This document shows, one piece after another, positions 1 to 5,787 of a DNA stretch of 5,787 nt. Under the pieces are notes generated by a model. It saw only the letters and a list, made by a program, of their open reading frames with translations. It made no database searches and was not told the origin of the DNA. Position 1 is the first letter of the stretch, and every line of letters begins with the position of its first letter. The DNA comes from Vibrio tasmaniensis 1F-187 (GTDB taxonomy: Bacteria > Pseudomonadota > Gammaproteobacteria > Enterobacterales > Vibrionaceae), in NCBI RefSeq assembly GCF_000272405.2, contig NZ_AJZM02000171.1:1-5787 (forward strand). Reading direction: 5' to 3'. A program made the translations under genes and the position numbers.

Positions 1-241
1 AGGCACCCTCGCAGCCACTTCTATAACATTGAGTCGTTTTCATGACTAAGAAAAGGAATGTCTATTCTTCTGAAGGAATGTATCATATAGAATAATAAAA
101 AACTTGATTCATATTAAATAGATATCTGTATACGTAAATAGCCAACGTCTTGATAGACTTAATCCAGTCAATTGCTTGAGTTGATGTATAGGATCTTTCG
201 GATAAGTATTGGTATGTCAAAACTGTATTGATAACTTGTGA

Positions 242-269
242 CCAAGTATTCTCTCCAATACACACTTGG
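242..269. repeat. Small imperfect hairpin in the leader region
   Basis: CCAAGTATT (242-250) can pair with AATAC (257-261) and TTGG (266-269) around a CTCTCC loop, leaving a four-base ACAC bulge on the right arm. This gives nine base pairs in two blocks. No T-run follows, so it is not a terminator. It could be a chance structure or part of leader regulation. ACACTTG at 262-268 also has an inverted partner, CAAGTGT, at 291-297. Confidence 0.3.
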
Positions 270-490
270 CACTTTTGAGGTACGAAGCGACAAGTGTAAA
301 GGTCCTAAACCGCTAGCTTCGCATAAGCAGAGTCTGGGCATAAAAGGTCCGAAAGTATCTACTGAGAATGTAGCTATTCAAACAATGTTCTTGATAAAGG
401 CTGGGAAGTGGAGCATTCATTCACCAAATACGCCAAATGAGTACAGAAAACTCTATAAATACAGTAACATGACTCCGTCACATTGGCAGC

Positions 491-496
491 AAGGAG
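491..496 (+). promoter_or_regulatory. Ribosome-binding site that sets the start of gene 1
   Basis: AAGGAG lies five bases before the GTG at 502-504, an almost ideal Shine-Dalgarno match and spacing. The competing starts at GTG 238 and ATG 469 have nothing comparable. An out-of-frame ATG at 500 overlaps this GTG and is followed at once by TGA (ATGTGA), forming a start-stop element inside the initiation region that might reduce initiation at the GTG. Confidence 0.75.
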
Positions 497-501
497 TTCA
501 T

Positions 502-1731
502 GTGAGTCAAGAAGATGAAAAATACCCAGCCAGCGCGATATCTTCGTGGAGTGGCTTCGTTTATCAAGGAAAAGTTGCACTATATCATTCGCTTAAGCTT
601 ATTCATGATGGTGATTTGGACTTCGAGCTTCAGCTAGATAGTAGTGACGACTTCGCTATTTATAAAGATGGAAAGCTACAAACCGCCCATCAAGTAAAAG
701 CGAAGATTAGTAAATATCGTAGTGGCTACTCCAAGGCTCTGGAGCAGTCCACGTTGATCGAACACGACAAAATAAAAGGGACGCCCCGTTACTTTCACGT
801 ATCTGTACAGCTAGACAACACTGATGATCACAAAGGCACTAGCGGAGAAATAGTGAAATTCTACCGCTATGGAGGCAACTTTCATTGTGGACTGGGTGAA
901 ATTGAGGAACTGACCAAAGCACTGATAAAAAATATATGTGAGAAACAGTCCATCACGGTCAGTGATAATCTCATAAATTTTAACTATTGCTTACTCTCAG
1001 AAAAAATAAGTACCAAGGCAATACACAATCATAAACTAAATCAAGAGGACGGCTTTTCAGAAAACAAAGCTGCTTACGAAGGCCGTATCGAGGCAAAAGA
1101 TATCCTAGAGGAATTGCTGACCGAAAACCCCTATCAGAATCGCGACTACTATGCCGTTGAGTTGAAGGCCAGGCTTCAAACCTACCTAGAAGAACGGCTA
1201 GATCAGGCGCTACCAACAATGAATGACACCACCTATGAAAGAGCCAGACGTCTGTGCGAGCACCTGCGCGATACACATATCAATGAATTAAAAAACTTAT
1301 GCCAGATGATGAAGCCATCCGAGCGGTTTCAAGATATTCAGAAGAACGATATCAGGCGCTACACCAAGCTCATTCAGGCTATTTCAGTGGAGCCCATATT
1401 CAACCATCTTCCGCATTACATCGACAGCGAAAATAGGTTCTACGTACCCACAGCGCTTGACGTAGATGAAAGTGAAGAGTGTGAGTCTGACATGAACTAT
1501 GAAATGAAAAACAACGGTGACCTACTGAGACTCCTTTTTGAGTACAACCATTTAATTGCCAGCAAAGTAGAAGCCTCATTTACCTTTGATACAAAATTCA
1601 CGAACTCAGATAACTTCGACGATAAGTTGGCCACTGAAAAGCTTGAAAGCAACATTACCAAGTCGCTATGTATTAGCGTAATGACAAAAGACGACGCGGA
1701 GGGTCGACTGAATGATAAAGCAACTCATTGA
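502..1731 (+). CDS. ABC-3C system first component: Cap4/DUF4297-like nuclease domain plus C-terminal adaptor
   Basis: Probable DNA-cleaving effector of an ABC-three-component system, 409 aa from GTG 502. Residues about 14-70 carry W16, GFVYQ (18-22), E42, D46, the acidic pair D49-D50, and QVK (64-66). This spacing matches the restriction-endonuclease fold as seen in Cap4/DUF4297 nucleases (GFxYQ, then E...DD, a short beta hairpin, QVK), with the acidic residues and K66 as candidate metal-binding and catalytic residues. Residues about 90-180 look like the rest of a mixed alpha/beta domain. Residues about 190-340 are charged and helical and include HLPHY (302-306) and FYVPTAL (313-319), which I read as the C-terminal adaptor typical of the first gene of ABC-3C operons; the exact family is not identified. 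There is no signal peptide or membrane segment, so it is cytoplasmic. The 3' end overlaps gene 2 by 20 bases. The start is chosen for its AAGGAG site and because the conserved block begins about ten residues later; an in-frame extension to 238 is possible but unlikely. The nuclease call is from motifs only. Confidence 0.8.
   Translation: MSQEDEKYPASAISSWSGFVYQGKVALYHSLKLIHDGDLDFELQLDSSDDFAIYKDGKLQTAHQVKAKISKYRSGYSKALEQSTLIEHDKIKGTPRYFHVSVQLDNTDDHKGTSGEIVKFYRYGGNFHCGLGEIEELTKALIKNICEKQSITVSDNLINFNYCLLSEKISTKAIHNHKLNQEDGFSENKAAYEGRIEAKDILEELLTENPYQNRDYYAVELKARLQTYLEERLDQALPTMNDTTYERARRLCEHLRDTHINELKNLCQMMKPSERFQDIQKNDIRRYTKLIQAISVEPIFNHLPHYIDSENRFYVPTALDVDESEECESDMNYEMKNNGDLLRLLFEYNHLIASKVEASFTFDTKFTNSDNFDDKLATEKLESNITKSLCISVMTKDDAEGRLNDKATH
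1698..1702 (+). promoter_or_regulatory. Ribosome-binding site of gene 2 inside gene 1
   Basis: GGAGG lies nine bases before ATG 1712 and within the last codons of gene 1. Together with the 20-base overlap it supports translational coupling and confirms the start of gene 2. Confidence 0.75.
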
Positions 1732-2377
1732 TGAAGCACTTGTTGCTCATGGCTTTGTGAGTAAGCGTGAATTGGACACCACAAGTTTTTATATTCGTGA
1801 GTCTGGGTCTGCCATTAGATTTGCCATCGTACATAACCTTGACGAACTCATTACACCAGTGGAGTTGAATAGCCAGATCAATCAACTTGCTCCTGAGGAA
1901 TTTCTCAGAAACCCAAGCTTCAAGAAAAACTGTGACTTGATTTGTATTTATCGCCTTGACGTATTGGCTGAGTTCAAAAAGTACGAAGAAGGAATCTTCG
2001 ATATCGAGGAAGACCCGCATTTTTATAAAAAATATGTCCTCTACTACAGTATTGCTGAAGAAAGCGCTCTCACTGATTTTACCTACGACAAACTCGTATC
2101 CGTGATTGCTGACAAAAAGGAATTTATTGATTACAAAGAAAATCCTCTTGTAGCTTCACAATACAGCTTCGCTGCGAAGACCTTTATTAAGCTTCCTTTC
2201 TTGGAGCTACCTAGTCACCAAGGAAGCCTTGTCTCCTTGAGACAGCAAGCAACTGAGGCCGTTGCAGAAGCCGGCCTGAACGATACGTATTCGACTATTC
2301 AGCAAGTCACAGACGCAAACGCCGATGAAATAATTAAGGAAATGATTAAAAATGAACTGGCAAATATCCAAGATTGA
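1712..2377 (+). CDS. ABC-3C middle component-like protein
   Basis: A 221-aa soluble protein with no catalytic motif I can see, placed between a nuclease-like gene and an ABC ATPase. That is the position and size of the 'middle component' of ABC-3C systems, thought to connect the ATPase to the effector. The segment KNCDLICIYRL (72-82), followed by the acidic-aromatic block FDIEEDPHFYKKYVLYY (96-112), resembles the core of one middle-component family (likely the type called MC1; subtype not certain). Residues about 20-60 look like a beta-rich region. The tail from about 170 is helical and polar and may be an interaction arm. The start at ATG 1712 has GGAGG nine bases upstream. The gene overlaps gene 1 by 20 bases and gene 3 by 26, so the three products are probably made in coupled, fixed ratios. 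Assignment rests on context plus the central motif. Confidence 0.78.
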   Translation: MIKQLIDEALVAHGFVSKRELDTTSFYIRESGSAIRFAIVHNLDELITPVELNSQINQLAPEEFLRNPSFKKNCDLICIYRLDVLAEFKKYEEGIFDIEEDPHFYKKYVLYYSIAEESALTDFTYDKLVSVIADKKEFIDYKENPLVASQYSFAAKTFIKLPFLELPSHQGSLVSLRQQATEAVAEAGLNDTYSTIQQVTDANADEIIKEMIKNELANIQD

Positions 2378-4685
2378 AGTCTCTAGCTTCAAAGCATTCA
2401 AGCATATCTACTTGGATCTTGGCGAGTCGTCCTTACTAACTCTTGATGGACCGAACGGTTATGGTAAGACCAGCATATTCGACGCCATTGAACTGCTGCT
2501 CACTGGCCAAATCAATCGAATACAAAACCTGTTCTCTACATTATTAACCAAGAAAAAGAGAGACTATGCGGACAACCTCTTTTGGAACAGTCGCTCTGGT
2601 GAAAATGACCTATTGATTAAAATTGAATTTATTAATGATGGTCAAAAGCTTGTTTTAGCCAGACATTGCCAAGCAGCGATGTTCAAGAAACCAGCATACA
2701 ATCGTGCTGACAAATACGAAAACTTCAAGCTTTACGAGCTACCAGAGTTTGAATCAACTGCCTTCACGAAAGCCAATCAGCGCGATGATAACTTCCTTGA
2801 CGAAGTTTTTGGGAAAAATTTTAGGGAAAACTTTTCTTTCCTTAACTATCTGGAACAAGGACAAAACCGGCTGTTACATACGCGGGTAGACGAACGCAAG
2901 GAAAAACTAGGAAACCTCTTTAATATCAGTGATATTGAAGCTGAGATTGAAAACTGCAATACCATATACAATAAGTTCACAAGGTACATCAACAATCCTG
3001 AACGCGCGGCAAAAGTTATATCACTTAAAGATGAGATAGATACCCTACAAAGCACATTACAGGCAGAGACTGGGATCGTTGAGTACAAAAAGCTCTCAAC
3101 GACTGATATCCAATCAGGATGGGACAAGGAGATCTTGTTCTCAACGTACTCAGCGGTCGACCATGCTGCATACCTAGAGTCAGTTCGTAGAATTAATGCC
3201 CTTTTACCGCTCAAAGCCACGATCAAAACCAGAGTTCACAATGAGACAATCGATGCCGACATTCAACGTAACGAAGAATCTCTGAGGAGCTTGGTACAGT
3301 TCGGTAAAGACCTTGGCAAACTTGATGAGCTCGAAGTAATCAAGAAGGGGATTGATGAATTGGAGCGCTCAGCGACCATCATCAAGCGAGGAGCCTCGAT
3401 GATCCAGGCCGAAGAAGCCCAATCACTGCCAAACTGGGGGGAAGGGCGTCTTGAGTGGTTTGAGTCAAAAATTGAAACCCGAAATAGGCTACGAGAAAAA
3501 AGTAGTGCCAACGCGAAAGTCGCTGCTGAATTGGAACGCCTAAAAAGGCAGCTGCTTGAGGAGCATAAGAAGTCTTATCCTGATGATCAGATGTGCCCTC
3601 TTTGTGGAGCTGATTGGGAGACTCACAGATCAATGGTGGATGCCATTGAAACAAGAAGCAAGCAGATCTCTAATTCGCTATCTCAAGACGGCAAAGATTT
3701 ACTTAACCTTATCGCAGCCATGGACGCAGAGCTGAAGCTCATCGACACACATGTACAAGATAGGCTGAAAGTTATCAGGCCCAAATTTGAACCAAATCTT
3801 TATGCGGCACTTACAAAAGTTAGGCTTCAGCTCCCGGTTATAATTCAGTTGAAGGAGAAGCTGCAAAACGAAAGCATTCAATTCACTGACTCATTTACGA
3901 AAATTGATGATGTAGTGGTGGAGCGACTGGAAAAGCTAAAGGAGATTCTAAGAAATAAAAAAGAGGTTGAATCGGATGCTTTAGCTCTGCCTGAGGACTG
4001 GCGAGACACAATAAGCATCACCTTCAAAGACCTGCAGGATTTCTACATAATCACTGCTGAGGACTTGAGGAATAAAGAGCAGTATATATCGATTAAAGCT
4101 AACGAGGCTCAAAATGTCAGGCTCCAAACCTGTATTTCCGGTCTTAAACTTATCGAAAAAGAAACCTTAGCCGCGCAAAAAGCTCAAAGCAAAATCAAAA
4201 GGCTCCGAGACACACTGAAGGAGACAGAGCAAAGGTATACCGACCAGACGATTTCGGCTATTGAGCTCATATTCCATATCTACAGTGGACGACTGATCCA
4301 AAACTACCAACGTGGTTTGGGCCTATTTATCGAGAGTCGCGAAGGTACGCAGTTGAGATTTCTGACTGCAGAGAAGTCAGAACACGACGCAGTCATGTCC
4401 ATGAGTTCCGGTCAGGTGTGTGCTCTTGGCCTTGCCTTCTTTCTTTCACTCAATAAGGTCTATGCTAAGGTACCTCTTATCTTGATAGATGATCCGTCGC
4501 AGTCTCTGGATGAAATCAACGTTGCATCCTTAACCGATTTACTTCGTTGCGAACTCAAGCATTGCCAGTTGATTGTTTCCTCTCATGAGGATGATATTTC
4601 TGCCTATATGCGGTACCGCTTCGACAGAGCGGGCTTGAAAACGAGTTCACTGAACATGCAGCTCTTGGCGAAAGATGCTTTGTAA
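2352..4685 (+). CDS. Rad50/SMC-like ABC ATPase with zinc-hook motif (ABC-3C ATPase)
   Basis: A 777-aa cytoplasmic ATPase of the RecF/Rad50/SMC branch of ABC proteins. The N-terminal half-domain shows the FKAFKH start and Walker A GPNGYGKTS (33-41), with a Q-loop region around Q169-Q171. A long charged helical stretch (about 180-640) should form an antiparallel coiled coil; near its middle is CPLCG (415-419), the CxxC zinc-hook motif that lets Rad50-type coiled coils dimerise. The C-terminal half-domain has a signature-like MSSGQ (684-688), Walker B LILIDD (709-714), D-loop SQSLDE (716-721) and H-loop residue H745. The position after the Walker B Asp is Asp (D714) instead of the usual Glu, within a DDPSQSLD motif, which I believe is common in this ATPase group. 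ATG 2352 is preceded by AAGGA at 2336-2340, eleven bases away, and overlaps gene 2 by 26 bases. It probably binds DNA or DNA ends and controls the first component. No Mre11/SbcD partner is present, which argues against a plain SbcC. All ATPase motifs are intact. Confidence 0.92.
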   Translation: MNWQISKIEVSSFKAFKHIYLDLGESSLLTLDGPNGYGKTSIFDAIELLLTGQINRIQNLFSTLLTKKKRDYADNLFWNSRSGENDLLIKIEFINDGQKLVLARHCQAAMFKKPAYNRADKYENFKLYELPEFESTAFTKANQRDDNFLDEVFGKNFRENFSFLNYLEQGQNRLLHTRVDERKEKLGNLFNISDIEAEIENCNTIYNKFTRYINNPERAAKVISLKDEIDTLQSTLQAETGIVEYKKLSTTDIQSGWDKEILFSTYSAVDHAAYLESVRRINALLPLKATIKTRVHNETIDADIQRNEESLRSLVQFGKDLGKLDELEVIKKGIDELERSATIIKRGASMIQAEEAQSLPNWGEGRLEWFESKIETRNRLREKSSANAKVAAELERLKRQLLEEHKKSYPDDQMCPLCGADWETHRSMVDAIETRSKQISNSLSQDGKDLLNLIAAMDAELKLIDTHVQDRLKVIRPKFEPNLYAALTKVRLQLPVIIQLKEKLQNESIQFTDSFTKIDDVVVERLEKLKEILRNKKEVESDALALPEDWRDTISITFKDLQDFYIITAEDLRNKEQYISIKANEAQNVRLQTCISGLKLIEKETLAAQKAQSKIKRLRDTLKETEQRYTDQTISAIELIFHIYSGRLIQNYQRGLGLFIESREGTQLRFLTAEKSEHDAVMSMSSGQVCALGLAFFLSLNKVYAKVPLILIDDPSQSLDEINVASLTDLLRCELKHCQLIVSSHEDDISAYMRYRFDRAGLKTSSLNMQLLAKDAL

Positions 4686-4772
4686 AAGTAGCCCATAGTA
4701 TGCTATAGAGCTGGATGACCGTGATGTTCATATTGATGGGTTAGCCATCATGAAGAGGATGTCAAAAACAAC

Positions 4773-4834
4773 AATAGGATCTGGTTTTGCGCTTTCCTTC
4801 ATTAGATTAAGTATTGCAAAATCAGATCTCTATT
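4773..4834. repeat. Imperfect inverted repeat, arms of 18-19 bases
   Basis: The left arm (4773-4790, AATAG then GATCTGGTTTTGC) pairs with the right arm (4816-4834, GCAAAATCAGATC then TCTATT). There is one unpaired base and one G-T pair, around a 25-base loop. On the plus strand no T-run follows. On the minus strand the hairpin is followed by a T-rich stretch (TTGTTGTTTTT), so it could terminate transcription arriving from the right. It could equally be the stem of a small RNA or the remnant of a small transposable element. The pairing is read directly; the role is unknown. Confidence 0.6.
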
Positions 4835-4884
4835 AATGGACCTTCTGTCAACCATAACTTACTGTGGGGCGCTTCTAGGTTAAA

Positions 4885-5325
4885 AAACATCATTCGCTTA
4901 AGGCTCTAGACAGAAATACTTTAGAACCAGAACCAAAGCACTAAATTGACGCTTTCGAACAAGCTATGTTTCTGCAAAGAAAAACCCAAAGACGTCGATG
5001 AAGTTGGTGGTTCTTCACAAGCTGTTTATTTACAAGCTTCCACAATAAAAGCTCCATATCGTGAGGTTTATCGCGCTAGTGATTTTGCTTACACTCATAC
5101 CAAACAAAATACCAATTTGTTAAGAATCCAAAACATCGTAAATTCAAACATCCCCCCTATGATGTTTGAGTTGCACCAACTACATACGAAACATCCAGCA
5201 TACGAAAGGTATACCAAGAAGAAAGGCTTTGTGAGAGCCATTGCAGGTTACAGTACATCAGAGCAATAAAGCCACACGCGTATGACGAAGTCTTGGCTAA
5301 GCACGGGGGGGAGCAAATGATGTTT
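4885..5325. repeat. Cluster of six AAACATC heptamers in both orientations
   Basis: AAACATC occurs on the plus strand at 4885-4891, 5131-5137, 5146-5152 and 5189-5195, and on the minus strand at 5161-5167 and 5319-5325. By eye I found no other copy in the window. Three copies extend to AAACATCAT. The outermost pair extends further: AAACATCATTCGCT at 4885-4898 matches the reverse complement of AGCAAATGATGTTT at 5312-5325 at 13 of 14 positions. The set could be protein-binding sites, arms of a folded RNA or decayed repeat ends. Confidence 0.55.
5141..5172. repeat. Strong hairpin with a C-rich loop
   Basis: TCAAACATC (5144-5152) and GATGTTTGA (5161-5169) are perfect nine-base inverted arms around the loop CCCCCTAT. 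The stem grows to 12 pairs (5141-5172) through one T-G and two A-T pairs. No T-run follows on either side, so a simple terminator is unlikely. The C-run beginning at 5152 could pair with the run of seven G at 5305-5311. Confidence 0.65.
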
Positions 5326-5387
5326 AAAAAAACCAATATTAACACATTCCCTAAAAGGATTAGACTGAGACGTCAGATGTGAAGTGA

Positions 5388-5419
5388 TGATATGGACTAT
5401 TACCCATATTAATTAATAT
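5388..5419. repeat. Overlapping AT-rich dyads upstream of the YejK-like gene
   Basis: ATATTAATTAATAT at 5406-5419 is a perfect 14-base palindrome. Its left edge overlaps a second dyad, ATATGG (5390-5395) with CCATAT (5404-5409). The pair lies about 100 bases before the next start codon, so it could be an operator or a nucleoid-protein site. AT-rich palindromes also arise by chance in DNA of this composition. Confidence 0.45.
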
Positions 5420-5516
5420 TATTGAGAGCTAAGCTGCTTTCATCAAACAAAATGCTTCATTGAAAATACTAGCGTACTGTACCATATGCATAATGTTTTT
5501 ATATGAAGGCTAGAGC

Positions 5517-5768
5517 ATGGCAATAAAGAACGTCATTCTTCATGAAGTTACTCGTGACAAAGATGGTGCCCCTGTAGTAACAAATCTGCGTGATGAAGAA
5601 AACTCCACTGAGGGCTTGGGAAGCAAGCTAACTGAACAACTAATTGAATTGTTCTCTCAATCAACGCTTAACATTGGTGAATTTGGTGTAGATGGTGATC
5701 CGACGCTTGAACCAGCTTTCGAGCAGCAATTAAAGCGCCTACATAACAAAGAGAAAACCTTCGTTTGA
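5517..5768 (+). CDS. Truncated YejK/NdpA-like nucleoid-associated protein (N-terminal part, probably broken)
   Basis: 83 codons whose pattern fits the N-terminus of the 37-kDa nucleoid-associated protein family (YejK/NdpA, NA37): a short beta strand with I-x-x-x-x-LHE near residues 4-10, a spaced LRD (24-26), then a helix LTEQLIELFS (38-47), a Gly-Phe turn near 54-57 and LKRL (72-75). Full-length relatives have roughly 335 residues; this frame stops at TGA 5766-5768 at a point where the family normally continues. No downstream part of the protein can be followed in the last 19 bases. It may be a frameshift, a nonsense mutation, a real truncation or a sequencing error. The start is well supported by GAAGG at 5505-5509, seven bases before ATG. 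A -10-like CATAAT sits at 5489-5494 without a correctly spaced -35. Its own leader and distance from the operon suggest separate transcription. Family assignment is moderate because it is made from remembered family patterns. Confidence 0.6.
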   Translation: MAIKNVILHEVTRDKDGAPVVTNLRDEENSTEGLGSKLTEQLIELFSQSTLNIGEFGVDGDPTLEPAFEQQLKRLHNKEKTFV

Positions 5769-5787
5769 TCTGCTCCAGTAAGACTGG

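Larger units (their letters stand above)
1..501. other. Left flank and leader of the operon, no recognisable gene
   Basis: This AT-rich stretch has no gene I recognise. The first 14 codons in frame 1 (ending at the TGA at 43-45) could be the tail of an upstream gene, but they are too short to identify. An open frame runs from a GTG at 238 into gene 1, but that GTG has no Shine-Dalgarno site and the 88 codons before 502 resemble no known domain, so I treat it as leader. A near-repeat of AAGGAATGT occurs at about 53-61 and 73-81. I found no -35/-10 pair with good spacing. The best isolated -10-like box is TATAAA at 454-459, which would give a leader of about 35 bases before GTG 502, but it lacks a matching -35. 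Confidence 0.6.
4686..5516. other. Long gene-free right flank with repeats
   Basis: 831 bases separate the operon from the next plus-strand gene and show no convincing coding region. The longest open frame, 4946-5269 (107 codons, TTG start), has no ribosome-binding site, resembles no family I know and is crossed by hairpin sequences. A 28-codon ATG frame at 4750-4836 also lacks a ribosome-binding site. The stretch holds an imperfect inverted repeat (4773-4834), six AAACATC heptamers, a C-loop hairpin (5141-5172), a run of seven G (5305-5311) and an AT palindrome (5406-5419). No clear Rho-independent terminator follows the ATPase stop; the nearest hairpin, TGATGG/CCATCA at 4734-4750, lacks a T-run. 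It may be decayed mobile or island DNA, or may encode an untranslated RNA. Confidence 0.6.

Noticed and set aside
1..60. tRNA end or attachment site at the left edge
   Set aside because: No T-loop consensus (GTTCGAAT-like) or acceptor stem can be found, and no matching direct repeat appears at the right edge.
238..501. N-terminal extension of gene 1 from GTG 238 (88 further residues)
   Set aside because: It has no Shine-Dalgarno site and no recognisable domain, while GTG 502 has a near-ideal AAGGAG and lies just before the conserved block. Not excluded outright.
980..1276. Minus-strand open frame within gene 1, and similar minus-strand frames within genes 2 and 3
   Set aside because: They lie opposite strongly supported coding sequence, have low-complexity or Ser/Leu/Arg-rich shadow composition, and lack start signals.
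2352..4685. Alternative identities for the ATPase: SbcC, RecN, Wadjet JetC, Septu PtuA, Gabija GajA
   Set aside because: No SbcD, JetA/B/D, HNH (PtuB) or UvrD-like (GajB) partner is present, and there is no TOPRIM motif. The neighbours fit ABC-3C better.
4734..4750. Rho-independent terminator for the operon (TGATGG/CCATCA)
   Set aside because: The stem is only six base pairs and no T-run follows.
4750..4836. 28-codon ATG frame downstream of the ATPase
   Set aside because: It has no ribosome-binding site, no homology I recognise, and lies largely within an inverted repeat.
4946..5269. 107-codon open frame with a TTG start
   Set aside because: It has no ribosome-binding site and no recognisable family, and it contains the C-loop hairpin and several heptamer copies. 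It is more likely an accidental or decayed frame.
5157..5345. Minus-strand 62-residue hydrophobic frame, possibly a small membrane protein or toxin
   Set aside because: Its cysteine-rich hydrophobic segments are not a clean transmembrane helix, and it overlaps the hairpin and G-run. No partner gene is seen.
4686..5516. CRISPR array, integron attC sites or insertion-sequence ends
   Set aside because: The heptamers are irregularly spaced and in mixed orientation, there is no pair of recombination core sites, and no transposase fragment or target duplication is visible.

Overview
The window looks like an accessory (defense or conflict) locus from a Gram-negative bacterium, most likely a gammaproteobacterium. 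The evidence is the moderately AT-rich base composition, the Shine-Dalgarno sites, and a flanking gene that resembles the N-terminus of the YejK/NdpA nucleoid-associated family. The species cannot be named from the sequence.

The core (about 502-4685) is a compact plus-strand operon of three overlapping genes. Gene 1 (502-1731, GTG start, 409 aa) has an N-terminal region resembling a restriction-endonuclease-fold nuclease of the Cap4/DUF4297 type (GFxYQ, then E...DD...QVK), followed by an unrecognised alpha-helical C-terminal part. Gene 2 (1712-2377, 221 aa) is a small protein of the 'middle component' type. Gene 3 (2352-4685, 777 aa) is a Rad50/SMC-like ABC ATPase with Walker A, a coiled coil carrying a CPLCG zinc-hook-like motif, an ABC signature, Walker B, D-loop and H-loop. 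The gene order (effector with C-terminal adaptor, middle component, ABC ATPase) and the 20- and 26-nt overlaps fit an ABC-three-component (ABC-3C) system, a class proposed from comparative genomics to act in conflict with phages or other invading DNA. The likely division of labour is inferred: the ATPase senses or clamps nucleic acid, the middle component bridges, and the first protein cleaves DNA.

The left flank (1-501) holds no recognisable gene. An open frame runs into gene 1 from 238, but the strong ribosome-binding site and the start of the conserved domain both point to GTG 502. The right flank (4686-5516) is 831 bases with no convincing gene. It holds several inverted repeats, six copies of the heptamer AAACATC in both orientations, and an AT-rich palindrome. 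It ends at a gene with a good ribosome-binding site (5517-5768) that resembles the first quarter of YejK/NdpA but stops after 83 codons, so it is probably broken. The decayed right flank and broken neighbour are what one expects at an island boundary, but no integrase, transposase or attachment site is visible in the window.
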